A stretch of 64,000 bases of DNA, taken from positions 90,720 to 154,719 of the forward strand of contig NZ_PCOZ01000010.1 of assembly GCF_002979555.1 (NCBI RefSeq). The letters are read 5' to 3'. How positions within the stretch are numbered: position 1 is the stretch's first letter; every line of letters begins with the position of its first letter. The DNA comes from Pseudomonas sp. MYb60 (GTDB lineage: Bacteria; Pseudomonadota; Gammaproteobacteria; Pseudomonadales; Pseudomonadaceae). Below are positions 54,732-63,986 of the stretch, in pieces. The notes beneath the pieces are model-generated. The model made no database searches, was not told the DNA's origin, and was given only the letters and a program-made list of their open reading frames with translations. Position numbers and translations under genes: made by a program.

Positions 54732-55502
54732 TTAATCCTTCCGCTTTAGAAGCTCGCCACGGGCCGCTTTCTGGGTTTCCGTGAGGATGCCACGCAATAT
54801 GTTCATTTCCGCCCGACTGACCGAGCTGCGCCCGTACAAGCGACGCAGGCGCGCCATCAAGTGCCGTGGTTTTTCCGGATCGAGGAACTCGATGGCCACC
54901 AGGGTTTGCTCCAGGTGCTCATAGAATCGCTCCAGCTCGTCCATGGTGGCCAATTCGCCACTCTTGGTCGATGCGACCTCTTCCTTCTCCACCTTGCTCG
55001 GCTGGCCAGCCGCTGCCAGCCAGGCCATGCGCACTTCGTAGGTCAACACCTGCACCGCTGCCCCCAGGTTCAGCGAGCTGAACTCCGGGTCTGAGGGGAT
55101 GTGCACGTGGTAATGACATCGCTGCAACTCGTCATTGGTGAGGCCGGAGTCTTCACGGCCGAATACCAAGGCGATTTCAGCGCCGCCGGCAGCTTCTTCC
55201 ACCACCTTGGTGCCGCACTCGCGCGGATCCAGCAGCGGCCAGGGGATACGACGGTCGCGGGCACTGGTGCCCAGCACCAGGTTGCAGCCGACCAACGCGT
55301 CTTCCAGGGTGGCGACGACCTGGGCTTTTTCCAGGATGTCATTGGCACCGGACGCACGAGCATCAGCCTCGTGGTGCGGGAACACGCGAGGTTCGACCAG
55401 CACCAACCGCGTCAGGCCCATGTTTTTCATGGCTCGCGCCACCCCGCCGATATTGCCGGGATGACTGGTATTGACCAAGACGACACGAATGTTTTGCAGC
55501 AC
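54732..55502 (-). CDS. trmJ: tRNA (cytidine/uridine-2'-O-)-methyltransferase TrmJ
   Basis: A 256-residue SPOUT methyltransferase that modifies position 32 of tRNAs. It shows NTSHPGNIGGVARAMKNMGL near the start, LVFGREDSGLTNDEL and LNLGAAVQVLTYE in the knot. It is divergent from suhB across 145 bp. Confidence 0.97.
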   Translation of the reverse strand: MLQNIRVVLVNTSHPGNIGGVARAMKNMGLTRLVLVEPRVFPHHEADARASGANDILEKAQVVATLEDALVGCNLVLGTSARDRRIPWPLLDPRECGTKVVEEAAGGAEIALVFGREDSGLTNDELQRCHYHVHIPSDPEFSSLNLGAAVQVLTYEVRMAWLAAAGQPSKVEKEEVASTKSGELATMDELERFYEHLEQTLVAIEFLDPEKPRHLMARLRRLYGRSSVSRAEMNILRGILTETQKAARGELLKRKD

Positions 55503-55647
55503 GGGAGGCGTTCTCGGACACGGGAAAGGGGTTCAAATCTTACAGAACAGCCTAAGGTTATGCCATGAAAGCTAACGTCGTCCTTCACCTGAAGAAAGTT
55601 TCTGCTAGAATGCCCGGCTTTCTTTAACAACCTTAGGTGACACATCC

Positions 55648-56463
55648 ATGCAGCCCATGCTGAATATCGCGCTGCGCGCCGCCCGCAGCGCCAGTGAATT
55701 GATCTTCCGCTCCATCGAGCGCCTGGATACCATCAAGGTCGACGAAAAAGACGCCAAGGATTACGTATCCGAGGTGGATCGCGCCGCCGAACAGAAAATC
55801 ATCGACGCACTGCGCAAGGCCTACCCTACCCACGGCATCCTCGGTGAAGAAACCGGCCTGCACAAAGGTAGCGGCGAAGGCGAAGACTATCTGTGGATCA
55901 TCGACCCACTGGATGGCACCACCAACTTCCTGCGCGGCATCCCGCACTTTGCCGTGAGCATCGCGTGCAAATACCGTGGTCGCCTGGAACACGCCGTTGT
56001 TCTCGACCCTGTCCGCCAGGAAGAATTCACCGCCAGCCGTGGTCGAGGCGCCCAGTTGAACGGCCGTCGCTTGCGCGTCAGCGGTCGCACCAGCCTGGAC
56101 GGCGCCCTGCTGGGCACCGGCTTCCCGTTCCGTGACGACCAGATGGACAACCTGGAAAACTACCTGGGCATGTTCCGTGCCCTCGTGGGCCAGACTGCCG
56201 GCATTCGCCGCGCGGGTGCAGCGAGCCTGGACCTCGCCTACGTGGCTGCCGGTCGCTTCGATGCATTCTGGGAGTCGGGCCTGTCCGAGTGGGACATGGC
56301 TGCAGGCGCGCTGCTGATCCAGGAAGCTGGCGGCCTGGTAAGCGACTTCACCGGTGGTCACGACTTCCTTGAAAAAGGCCACGTCGTTGCCGGCAACACC
56401 AAGTGCTTCAAGGCAGTCCTGACGGCGATCCAGCCGCACCTGCCGGCTTCGCTGAAGCGCTAA
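55648..56463 (+). CDS. suhB: Inositol-1-monophosphatase SuhB
   Basis: A 271-residue magnesium phosphatase. GEETG, WIIDPLDGTTNFLRGIP and WESGLSEWDMAAGALLIQEAGG are the metal-binding signatures. SuhB also acts in rRNA transcription antitermination in proteobacteria. Confidence 0.97.
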   Translation: MQPMLNIALRAARSASELIFRSIERLDTIKVDEKDAKDYVSEVDRAAEQKIIDALRKAYPTHGILGEETGLHKGSGEGEDYLWIIDPLDGTTNFLRGIPHFAVSIACKYRGRLEHAVVLDPVRQEEFTASRGRGAQLNGRRLRVSGRTSLDGALLGTGFPFRDDQMDNLENYLGMFRALVGQTAGIRRAGAASLDLAYVAAGRFDAFWESGLSEWDMAAGALLIQEAGGLVSDFTGGHDFLEKGHVVAGNTKCFKAVLTAIQPHLPASLKR

Positions 56464-56474
56464 GCGAGCGAGCA

Positions 56475-56507
56475 CAAAAAAAGCACCCTTCGGGGTGCTT
56501 TTTTTTG
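56475..56507 (+). terminator. suhB terminator
   Basis: AAAAGCACCC-TTCG-GGGTGCTTTT with a UUCG tetraloop and a run of T, 15 nt past the suhB stop. Confidence 0.92.
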
Positions 56508-56552
56508 CCTGGGATCTGGATAACCCCAAGCCCACCTGAGCTGAACACAATC

Positions 56553-56590
56553 CAAGGCGGGAGCTGGCTTGCCTGCTCCCACATTTTCGA
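56553..56590. repeat. Degenerate REP element
   Basis: GGCGGGAGCTGGCTTGCCTGCTCCCACA is a shortened GGCTTGCC-class palindrome downstream of suhB, with one arm truncated. Confidence 0.6.
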
Positions 56591-56608
56591 CCCGCGCCAG
56601 GTGCGGGA

Positions 56609-57151
56609 CTATTGCTGATTCTGGCCCAGGATCAGACGACCCTCTTTGTCCACAGGGATCTGGCTACCTGGGTCGCGTTCCATCCGCACAGTGCCTTCCT
56701 TGCCATCCAGGTTGTAACGCACGTCATAACCCACGACCTTGTCGCTGATGTCATTGACGGTGTTACAACGGGTTTGCGTGGTGGTGTAGGTATCGCGGTT
56801 CTGCATGCCTTCCTGAACCTTGTTACCGGCGTAACCGCCACCGACTGCACCCGCCACCGTGGCGAGCTTCTTGCCATTACCGCCACCGATCTGGTTACCG
56901 AGCAGGCCGCCCGCCAGGGCTCCTACGACCGTACCGGCGATCTGATGTTGATCCTGCACCGGACGCTGCCGGGTCACTGCGACGTCCTTGCAGACCTCGC
57001 GAGGGGTTTTGATCTGGGTTTTGACCGGCTGAACCGCCAGTACTTGCGCATACTCAGGGCCGCTTTTTACCAGGCTGTAGGTGGCAACAGCACCCCCGGC
57101 AGTCACACCGACAGCACCCAATACCGCACCAACCAGCAACGACTTGTTCAC
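56609..57151 (-). CDS. Glycine-zipper 2TM domain protein
   Basis: A 180-residue envelope protein. It has an N-terminal hydrophobic segment (LLVGAVLGAVGVTAGGAVATYSLV) and a glycine-zipper pair (IAGTVVGALAGGLLGNQIGGGNGKKLATVAGAVGGGYAGNKVQE, about 70-115). These motifs occur in SlyB/Rcp-like outer-membrane proteins. The role is unknown. It is a separate unit between suhB and secF. Confidence 0.88.
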   Translation of the reverse strand: MNKSLLVGAVLGAVGVTAGGAVATYSLVKSGPEYAQVLAVQPVKTQIKTPREVCKDVAVTRQRPVQDQHQIAGTVVGALAGGLLGNQIGGGNGKKLATVAGAVGGGYAGNKVQEGMQNRDTYTTTQTRCNTVNDISDKVVGYDVRYNLDGKEGTVRMERDPGSQIPVDKEGRLILGQNQQ

Positions 57152-57211
57152 GTGAACCTCCTGACCATCACAAGCGGACCGAAACGTCCGCGCTATACCC
57201 AGCCTTGGAGC

Positions 57212-57247
57212 AAAAAAAAAGGCACGAGTTCAATACTCGTGCCTTTC
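57212..57247 (-). terminator. secF terminator
   Basis: AAAGGCACGAGT-tcaat-ACTCGTGCCTTT forms a 12-bp perfect stem and, on the minus strand, runs into nine T residues. It lies 28 nt past the secF stop. Confidence 0.92.
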
Positions 57248-57274
57248 TTGTAACAGCGAATCAACAACCACCCA

Positions 57275-58189
57275 TCAAGGGCGGTCATCGACCTCCTTGC
57301 CAGTCGCGGCAGGCGGGATCAGGTCTTCGCTGCTGAGGTTCAGCCAGATCAGCACCACGTTGGCGATGTAGATCGACGAGTAGGTACCCGCCAGAACGCC
57401 GATGAACAGCGCCAGGGAGAAGCCCCACAGGTTGTCGCCACCGAAGATCATCAGCGCCGCAATCGCCAGCAAGGTGGAGATCGATGTCGCCATGGTCCGC
57501 AGCAGGGTCTGGGTGGTGGAGATGTTGATATTCTCGATCAACGACGCCTTGCGCAGTACGCGGAAGTTCTCACGAACCCGGTCGAATACCACGATGGTGT
57601 CGTTGAGGGAGTAACCGATGATCGCCAGCACGGCAGCCAGTACGGTCAGGTCGAATGTGATCTGAAAGTACGCCAGGATGCCCACGGTCACGATCACGTC
57701 GTGAATCAGCGAGACAATCGCGCCGACGCCGAACTTCCACTGAAAGCGGAATGCCAGGTAGATCATGATCCCGACCAGTGCCATCAGCATGCCGAGGCCG
57801 CCCTGATCGCGCAGCTCTTCACCCACTTGCGGACCCACGAACTCGACGCGCTTGACCGACGCCGGGTTGTCGCCACCCACCTTCTGCAAGGCTTCGGCGA
57901 CCTGATGACCCAGCTGCGGGTCTTCACCAGGCATGCGCACCAGCAGGTCGGTAGTGGCACCGAAGTTCTGCACGATGGCTTCGTGATAGCCGGCCTTGAC
58001 CAGCTCGTTGCGCACCAGGGTAACGTCGGCAGGCTTCTCGTAGGTCAGCTCGATGAGCGTACCGCCGGTGAAGTCCAGGCCGTAGTTCAAACCCTTATGG
58101 AACCAGCTGAACAACGCCAGAACGGTAAGGAGCACAGTGACGCCGAACGCAATGTTGCGAACGCCCATGAAGTTGATTGTACGTAACAT
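57275..58189 (-). CDS. secF: Protein translocase subunit SecF
   Basis: A 304-residue membrane protein with six hydrophobic segments, GLDFTGGTLIEL near the start and GYSLNDTIVVFDRVREN in the TM4-5 region. With SecD it uses the proton-motive force to pull proteins through SecYEG. It follows secD after 9 nt. Confidence 0.97.
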   Translation of the reverse strand: MLRTINFMGVRNIAFGVTVLLTVLALFSWFHKGLNYGLDFTGGTLIELTYEKPADVTLVRNELVKAGYHEAIVQNFGATTDLLVRMPGEDPQLGHQVAEALQKVGGDNPASVKRVEFVGPQVGEELRDQGGLGMLMALVGIMIYLAFRFQWKFGVGAIVSLIHDVIVTVGILAYFQITFDLTVLAAVLAIIGYSLNDTIVVFDRVRENFRVLRKASLIENINISTTQTLLRTMATSISTLLAIAALMIFGGDNLWGFSLALFIGVLAGTYSSIYIANVVLIWLNLSSEDLIPPAATGKEVDDRP

Positions 58190-58198
58190 GGCAGCCCC

Positions 58199-60067
58199 TT
58201 AAATCCACAACTTCTTGAAGTCACGCCCGCCATAGATCAGGTTGACCATTGCGCGGGTCACCATGATGGCCGTGAACATCGAGGTAAAGATACCGAGGGA
58301 CATGGTGACCGCAAAGCCCTTGACCGGGCCGGTGCCCATGGCAAAGAGAATCCCACCGACCAGCAACGTGGTCAGGTTGGAGTCGAGAATCGCGGTGAAT
58401 GCCCGGCCGAAACCTTCGTTGATTGCACGTTGCACGGTCATGCCGTTGGCGATTTCCTCACGAATACGCGAGAAGATCAGCACGTTGGCGTCTACCGCCA
58501 TACCCATGGTGAGTACGATACCGGCGATACCCGGCAGGGTCAGTGTGGCGCCCAGCAACGACATCAAGGCCAGCAGCATCACCATGTTGCCTGCCAGGGC
58601 CACGGTGGCGATGACGCCGAAGAAGCGGTAGATGGCGATGATGAACAGGGACACGAACAGCATGCCCCACAAGGCCGCGTCGATACCCTTGGTGATGTTG
58701 TCCGCACCCAGGCTCGGGCCGATGGTGCGCTCTTCAGCGAAATACATCGGCGCCGCCAGGCCACCCGCACGCAGCAGCAGGGCCAGTTCCGAGGATTCGC
58801 CCTGGCCGTTCAGGCCAGTGATGCGGAATTGAGCACCCAGTGGCGACTGGATGGTCGCCAGGCTGATGATCTTCTTCTCTTCCTTGAAGGTCTGCACCGG
58901 TACGTCTTTCTCGACACCGTTGACCATCTGCTTGGTGTAGGTGGTCACCGGGCGCTGCTCGATGAAGATCACTGCCATGCTGCGACCGACGTTGCTGCGC
59001 GTGGCGCGGCTCATCAGTTCGCCGCCGTGGCCATCCAGGCGGATGTTCACTTCAGGGGTACCGTGCTCACCGAAACCGGCCTTGGCGTCGGTCACCTGGT
59101 CGCCGGTGATGATCAAGCCACGCTCGATCAACGCCGGAGGACGGTTACCTTCGCGGAACTCGAACTCTTCGGAGGTCGCGCGGGTAGCACCCGGCTCGGC
59201 CGCCAGACGGAATTCCAGGTTGGCGGTCTTGCCCAGGATACGCTTGGCTTCAGCGGTGTCCTGCACACCCGGCAGTTCGACCACGATGCGGTTGGCACCC
59301 TGGCGTTGAACGATCGGCTCGGCCACACCCAGCTCGTTGACGCGGTTACGTACCGTGGTCAAGTTCTGCTTGATGGAGTATTCGCGGATTTCCGCCAGCT
59401 TGGCCGGGGTCATCGCCAGACGCAGCACAGGTTGACCGTTCAGGTCGGCCGGTACGATGTCGAAATCGGTGAAGTTCTTGCGAACCAGAGCACGGGCCTG
59501 TTCGCGGGATGCTTCGTCAGAGAAGCCCAGCTGGATGGCACCGTTGAGTTGGGGCAAGCTGCGATAGCGCAGTTTCTCTTTGCGCAGCAGGCTCTTCACG
59601 TCGCCTTCGTAGACTTTCAGGCGTGCGTCGAGGGCCTTGTCCATGTCGACTTCCAACAGGAAGTGCACACCACCGGACAAGTCCAGACCCAGCTTCATCG
59701 GGTGCGCGCCAATGCTGCGCAGCCATTGTGGCGTGGTCTGTGCCAGGTTGAGCGCGACAACGTAGTCGTCACCCATGGCCTTGCGCACGACATCCTTGGC
59801 CGGCAATTGGTCTTCTGCCTTAGTCAGGCGCAACAAGCCGCCCTTCGCATCAGCCGCCAACGTTGCCGCCTTGACCTGGATACCCGCGTCAACGAGCGCT
59901 TTGCTCGCGCGTTCCAGGTCGGCCTGATTGACCTGCAGCGAAGTGCTGGCGCCAGTGATCTGGATCGCCGGGTCATCAGGGTAGAGATTGGGAGCGGAAT
60001 AAATAAAACCGATCGCCAGCACCGCCAGGATCAGTACGTATTTCCACAGAGGGTATTTGTTCAGCAT
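58199..60067 (-). CDS. secD: Protein translocase subunit SecD
   Basis: A 622-residue membrane protein with N-terminal LNKYPLWKYVLILAVLAIGFIYSAPNLYPDDPAIQI, a large periplasmic domain, GLDLSGGVHFLLEVD and the MAVDANVLIFSRIREE motif. The ATG at 60067 is preferred over a GTG at 60070. It lies in the yajC-secD-secF operon. Confidence 0.97.
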   Translation of the reverse strand: MLNKYPLWKYVLILAVLAIGFIYSAPNLYPDDPAIQITGASTSLQVNQADLERASKALVDAGIQVKAATLAADAKGGLLRLTKAEDQLPAKDVVRKAMGDDYVVALNLAQTTPQWLRSIGAHPMKLGLDLSGGVHFLLEVDMDKALDARLKVYEGDVKSLLRKEKLRYRSLPQLNGAIQLGFSDEASREQARALVRKNFTDFDIVPADLNGQPVLRLAMTPAKLAEIREYSIKQNLTTVRNRVNELGVAEPIVQRQGANRIVVELPGVQDTAEAKRILGKTANLEFRLAAEPGATRATSEEFEFREGNRPPALIERGLIITGDQVTDAKAGFGEHGTPEVNIRLDGHGGELMSRATRSNVGRSMAVIFIEQRPVTTYTKQMVNGVEKDVPVQTFKEEKKIISLATIQSPLGAQFRITGLNGQGESSELALLLRAGGLAAPMYFAEERTIGPSLGADNITKGIDAALWGMLFVSLFIIAIYRFFGVIATVALAGNMVMLLALMSLLGATLTLPGIAGIVLTMGMAVDANVLIFSRIREEIANGMTVQRAINEGFGRAFTAILDSNLTTLLVGGILFAMGTGPVKGFAVTMSLGIFTSMFTAIMVTRAMVNLIYGGRDFKKLWI

Positions 60068-60129
60068 CACGCCGCCCGCTTATAACGCGGGGCGCCTTGC
60101 GCGCCCCGTCGATTGGTAAAGGTTGTTAC

Positions 60130-60468
60130 TTAGATCGCTTTCAGCGTGCCTTTTGGCAGCGTGGCGGCGATGGCGCCCTTCTGGAACTTCATTTCTACGG
60201 TGTCGGAGACTTCCAGTACCACGAAAGCGTCGGAAACCTTGGTGATCTTGCCGGCGATACCGCCGGTGGTCACAACTTCGTCGCCTTTTTGCAGGCTGCC
60301 CAGCAGGTTCTTCTGCTCTTTGGCGCGCTTGGCCTGTGGACGCCAGATCATCAGGTAGAAGATGACCAGGAAGCCGACCAGGAAAATCCACTCGAAACCA
60401 CCGCCCATAGGGCCGGCAGCAGCAGGCGCAGCGGCGTCAGCCATGGCGTTAGAGATAAAAAAGCTCAT
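60130..60468 (-). CDS. yajC: Preprotein translocase subunit YajC
   Basis: A 112-residue single-span membrane protein (FEWIFLVGFLVIFYLMIWRPQAKR) with the KGDEVVTTGGIAGKITKV motif. It associates with SecDF. Confidence 0.96.
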   Translation of the reverse strand: MSFFISNAMADAAAPAAAGPMGGGFEWIFLVGFLVIFYLMIWRPQAKRAKEQKNLLGSLQKGDEVVTTGGIAGKITKVSDAFVVLEVSDTVEMKFQKGAIAATLPKGTLKAI

Positions 60469-60511
60469 TTAGCACTCCAGTTGCAAATAGTGAATCTTAG
60501 GGTCGGAAAAC

Positions 60512-61636
60512 TCAGTCCAAGGGCGGCACAGGGAGGCCACGCTTGGCATAGAAGGCATCGACGAAGGCGGCCAATGTACCCTGTTGAATAGCCTCGCGCA
60601 AACCAGCCATCAGGACTTGGTAGTGACGCAAATTGTGGATGGTATTCAACATGCTACCCAGCATTTCCCCGCATTTGTCCAGATGGTGCAGATAAGCACG
60701 GGAGAAGTTCTGGCAGGTGTAGCAATCGCAGGTCGGATCCAGCGGCGAATCATCATGGCGATGGAACGCGTTACGGATCTTCAGCACGCCTGTATCGATG
60801 AACAGATGCCCATTGCGGGCATTACGGGTTGGCATCACGCAATCGAACATGTCCACACCGCGGCGCACACCCTCTACGAGATCTTCCGGTTTGCCAACGC
60901 CCATAAGGTAACGAGGTTTGTCAGCCGGCATCAGGCCCGGCAGATAATCCAGCACCTTGATCATCTCGTGCTTGGGCTCGCCCACCGACAGGCCACCGAT
61001 GGCCAGGCCGTCAAAACCGATCTTGTCGAGGCCTTCCAACGAGCGTTTGCGCAGGCTTTCGTGCATGCCGCCCTGAACGATACCGAACAGCGCTGCCGTG
61101 TTGTCGCCATGGGCATTCTTCGAACGCTGGGCCCAGCGCAGGGAGAGCTCCATGGAGATGCGTGCCACGTCTTCATCGGCCGGGTACGGCGTGCATTCAT
61201 CAAAAATCATCACGATGTCGGAGCCGAGGTCGCGCTGCACCTGCATCGACTCTTCCGGGCCCATGAACACTTTGGAGCCATCCACCGGCGAGGCGAAGGT
61301 CACGCCCTCTTCCTTGATCTTGCGCATCGCGCCCAGGCTGAACACCTGGAAACCACCGGAGTCGGTGAGGATCGGGCCCTGCCACTTCATGAAGTCATGC
61401 AGGTCGCCATGTTTCTTGATCACTTCCGTGCCCGGCCGCAGCCATAAGTGGAAGGTGTTGCCGAGGATGATCTCGGCGCCGGTGGCGACGATGTCACGGG
61501 GCAACATGCCCTTGACGGTGCCGTAGGTGCCAACCGGCATGAACGCCGGGGTCTCCACAGTGCCGCGCGGGAAGGTCAGGCGGCCACGACGGGCCTTGCC
61601 GTCAGTGGCCAATAATTCGAACGACATACGACTCAT
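60512..61636 (-). CDS. tgt: Queuine tRNA-ribosyltransferase
   Basis: A 374-residue enzyme exchanging G34 for preQ1 in GUN anticodon tRNAs. Active-site Asp in ILTDSGGFQVFS and second Asp in GVDMFDCVMPTR; zinc ligands in DCYTCQNFSRAYLHH. The start at 61636 has AGAGGA about 6 nt upstream and overlaps the queA stop by 4 nt; MSFELLATDG at 61627 is an alternative. Confidence 0.97.
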   Translation of the reverse strand: MSRMSFELLATDGKARRGRLTFPRGTVETPAFMPVGTYGTVKGMLPRDIVATGAEIILGNTFHLWLRPGTEVIKKHGDLHDFMKWQGPILTDSGGFQVFSLGAMRKIKEEGVTFASPVDGSKVFMGPEESMQVQRDLGSDIVMIFDECTPYPADEDVARISMELSLRWAQRSKNAHGDNTAALFGIVQGGMHESLRKRSLEGLDKIGFDGLAIGGLSVGEPKHEMIKVLDYLPGLMPADKPRYLMGVGKPEDLVEGVRRGVDMFDCVMPTRNARNGHLFIDTGVLKIRNAFHRHDDSPLDPTCDCYTCQNFSRAYLHHLDKCGEMLGSMLNTIHNLRHYQVLMAGLREAIQQGTLAAFVDAFYAKRGLPVPPLD

Positions 61637-62682
61637 AGTTGTTCCTCTGGGCCGCGCGGCGCCGGGTTACGGGTGATAAACATCGCATCACCGTAGCTGA
61701 AAAAACGGTATTCGTTGGCGATGGCAGCTTGGTAAGCCGCCATGGTTTCCGGGTAACCGGCAAATGCCGACACCAGCATCAACAGCGTGGATTCGGGCAA
61801 ATGGAAATTGGTCACCAGGCAGTCCACTACATGGAAGGGGCGGCCTGGAAAGATAAAGATGTCGGTGTCGCCACTGAACGGCTTGAGCACGCCATCACGC
61901 GCCGCGCTCTCCAGAGAACGCACGCTGGTGGTACCCACCGCCACGACACGCCCGCCGCGCGCTTTGCACGCCGCCACGGCATCCACCACTTCCTGGCTGA
62001 CTTCCAGCCACTCGCTGTGCATATGATGGTCTTCGATCTTGTCCACACGCACCGGCTGAAACGTGCCGGCCCCCACGTGCAGGGTCACATAGGCCGTCTC
62101 GACGCCTTTTGCAGCGATAGCATCCAGCAGCGGCTGATCGAAGTGCAGACCTGCGGTGGGTGCGGCAACGGCACCCAGCCGCTGGGAGTACACCGTCTGA
62201 TAGCGCTCGCGGTCCGAATCCTCATCGGGACGGTCGATGTAGGGTGGCAGCGGCATGTGGCCGACGCGCTCCAACAACGGCAACGCTTCTTCGGCGAACT
62301 TGAGCTCGAACAGCGCGTCATGGCGAGCCACCATCTCGGCTTCACCCCCTCCGTCGATCAAGATGCTCGAACCGGGTTTCGGCGACTTGCTGGAGCGCAC
62401 ATGAGCGAGCACGCGGTGGCTGTCCAGCACCCGCTCGACCAGGATTTCCAACTTGCCGCCGGAAGCTTTCTGGCCAAACAGCCGCGCCGGAATCACCCGG
62501 GTATTGTTGAACACCATCAGATCGCCCGGGCGCAAATGCTCAAGCAAATCAGTGAATTGACGGTGTGCGAGGGCACCGCTCACCCCGTCCAGGGTCAGCA
62601 GTCGACTGGCGCGACGCTCGGCCAAAGGGTGGCGAGCAATCAGCGAATCAGGGAGATCAAAAGTAAAGTCAGCAACGCGCAT
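61633..62682 (-). CDS. queA: S-adenosylmethionine:tRNA ribosyltransferase-isomerase
   Basis: A 349-residue enzyme that builds epoxyqueuosine on tRNA after Tgt. MRVADFTFDLPDSLIARHPL, GDLMVFNNTRVIPARLFG and APTAGLHFD are family marks. It precedes tgt with translational coupling. Confidence 0.98.
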   Translation of the reverse strand: MRVADFTFDLPDSLIARHPLAERRASRLLTLDGVSGALAHRQFTDLLEHLRPGDLMVFNNTRVIPARLFGQKASGGKLEILVERVLDSHRVLAHVRSSKSPKPGSSILIDGGGEAEMVARHDALFELKFAEEALPLLERVGHMPLPPYIDRPDEDSDRERYQTVYSQRLGAVAAPTAGLHFDQPLLDAIAAKGVETAYVTLHVGAGTFQPVRVDKIEDHHMHSEWLEVSQEVVDAVAACKARGGRVVAVGTTSVRSLESAARDGVLKPFSGDTDIFIFPGRPFHVVDCLVTNFHLPESTLLMLVSAFAGYPETMAAYQAAIANEYRFFSYGDAMFITRNPAPRGPEEQL

Positions 62683-62790
62683 GATGGAGTTCGTCTAGCA
62701 GGGCCGGGAAGTCTAGCGGAAATAGTCAAAATTGACCATGAAAGGTGATTGACCAACGGTAATCTCATCTCTATACTTCGCCGCCATTGA

Positions 62791-62875
62791 GCCCTGATGG
62801 CGGAATTGGTAGACGCGGCGGATTCAAAATCCGTTTTCGAAAGGAGTGGGAGTTCGAGTCTCCCTCGGGGCACCA
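62791..62875 (+). tRNA. tRNA-Leu (anticodon CAA)
   Basis: An 85-nt class II tRNA with encoded CCA end. The acceptor stem GCCCTGA/TCGGGGC pairs with one G-U. The anticodon stem GCGGA/TCCGT encloses the loop TTCAAAA, anticodon CAA. There is a long variable arm and the T-loop GTTCGAGTC. It reads UUG codons. Confidence 0.95.
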
Positions 62876-62877
62876 TC

Positions 62878-62913
62878 TTAAAAAAAGACCTTGAAATTCA
62901 AGGTCTTTTTTTT
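62878..62913 (+). terminator. tRNA-Leu terminator
   Basis: AAAGACCTTGAA...TTCAAGGTCTTT is a perfect stem followed by a run of eight T. It begins 3 nt after the tRNA CCA end. Downstream, 62914-63110 shows no convincing gene. Confidence 0.92.
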
Positions 62914-63110
62914 CGCCTGTAGAAAAGTGCTGTGCCATCTGAATCAGCTTCTCAAATGAAAACCGTCAGAAACCCATACGCTTTGTCGCACGCACCAGGA
63001 CGAATACGTTATCGCGCTGATACCGAGACCTATCAACAGCGTCACAGGCCGCTGGAGAGCGTGGTGCGGCGACTGGTGAGGTATATACATGCGTACCTGG
63101 TGGTGATTTT

Positions 63111-63662
63111 TCAGAAACTGGTGTTTTTCAGCATCTTTTCGTCAGGAGATTTACCGATACCGTCTAGAAATAGCTTCGCCTGACGGTTGGAGCGTAGACA
63201 TACAACACGGCATCCCGATGGGGCGGATATCGTGAGCAGTTTCATCTTTGCACGCGCAGTTTTGCGCGTAGCCCACATGAAGCTGAAAAAAGCTGGAAGG
63301 TTCCGGAGCCGCTCGGGACAGTTTTCTGGAAGATCAGGCCGAGTATCACCTCGCTGGTACAACGCCCTGAGAAGCACACGCCAGAATCGCAGCGCTGACG
63401 CGCGATCAATCCATATCAAGACATCGGCCCGGGCAATACGACTGCCCCAGGTGACGGAATGGCCACCTTCAAATATCCAACAGTCGCGGGCCTCGACCTC
63501 GTGGCATAGGCGCGTCTTCTCTTGCGTGGTTCGCTCGACCCAACCAGCCTGCCAATGAATCTTATCGATGTGGATGACAGGCAGCTTGGTGCGCTCACCC
63601 AACGCCCGAGCAAAGGTGGATTTTCCTGACCCTGGCTGGCCAATAATCATGACACGCTGCAT
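63111..63662 (-). CDS. P-loop nucleoside/adenylate kinase-like protein
   Basis: A 183-residue protein. MQRVMIIGQPGSGKSTFARALGERTKLPVIHIDKIHW shows a Walker A (GQPGSGKST) and the LPVIHID strand of the adenylate-kinase-like 'topology modulation protein' family. WIFEGGHSVTWGSRIARADVLIWID follows. The phosphate acceptor is unknown. The start at 63662 is preferred; the frame extends to 63716. It lies between a tRNA-Leu gene and a 5S rRNA gene, a place where insertions are common. The C-terminus (SAPSGCRVVCLRSNRQAKLF) is less family-like. Confidence 0.8.
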   Translation of the reverse strand: MQRVMIIGQPGSGKSTFARALGERTKLPVIHIDKIHWQAGWVERTTQEKTRLCHEVEARDCWIFEGGHSVTWGSRIARADVLIWIDRASALRFWRVLLRALYQRGDTRPDLPENCPERLRNLPAFFSFMWATRKTARAKMKLLTISAPSGCRVVCLRSNRQAKLFLDGIGKSPDEKMLKNTSF

Positions 63663-63823
63663 GTGCACTCCATTTGGTTGCAACTGCGAACAGCACTGCG
63701 GTTGCGCAGCCATCATTGAAGAAGACGCGTGAGTCTAGCAGCCAATAAACCTCAGATACCGGATGCCAGCAGGCTGAAGTCATGTAGCCAAACCTGATAG
63801 AGCTTCGCGTTTTTCTCGCGCCC

Positions 63824-63862
63824 AAAACAAAACCCCATCTGCTTTCGCAAATGGGGTTTCGG
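63824..63862 (-). terminator. rRNA operon terminator
   Basis: AAACCCCATTTGCGAAAGCAGATGGGGTTTT on the minus strand is a strong stem followed by T-rich sequence, just downstream of the 5S rRNA. Confidence 0.85.
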
Positions 63863-63870
63863 AATTTAAT

Positions 63871-63986
63871 CTTGACGATGACCTACTCTCACATGGGGAA
63901 ACCCCACACTACCATCGGCGATGCATCGTTTCACTGCTGAGTTCGGGATGGGATCAGGTGGTTCCAATGCTCTATGGTCGTCAAGA
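63871..63986 (-). rRNA. rrf: 5S ribosomal RNA
   Basis: About 116 nt on the minus strand. It contains the conserved GACCATAGAGCATTGGAACCACCTGATCCCATCCCGAACTCAG block and GTAGTGTGGGGTTTCCCCATGTGAGAGTAGGTCATCGTCAAG, with paired ends (CTTGACGA/TCGTCAAG). Ends are approximate. The remaining rRNA operon lies right of the window. Confidence 0.95.

Noticed and set aside
62932..63183. An 83-codon plus-strand ORF after the tRNA-Leu terminator
   Set aside because: It overlaps the end of the kinase-like gene, has no ribosome site or known motif, and its composition is not gene-like.
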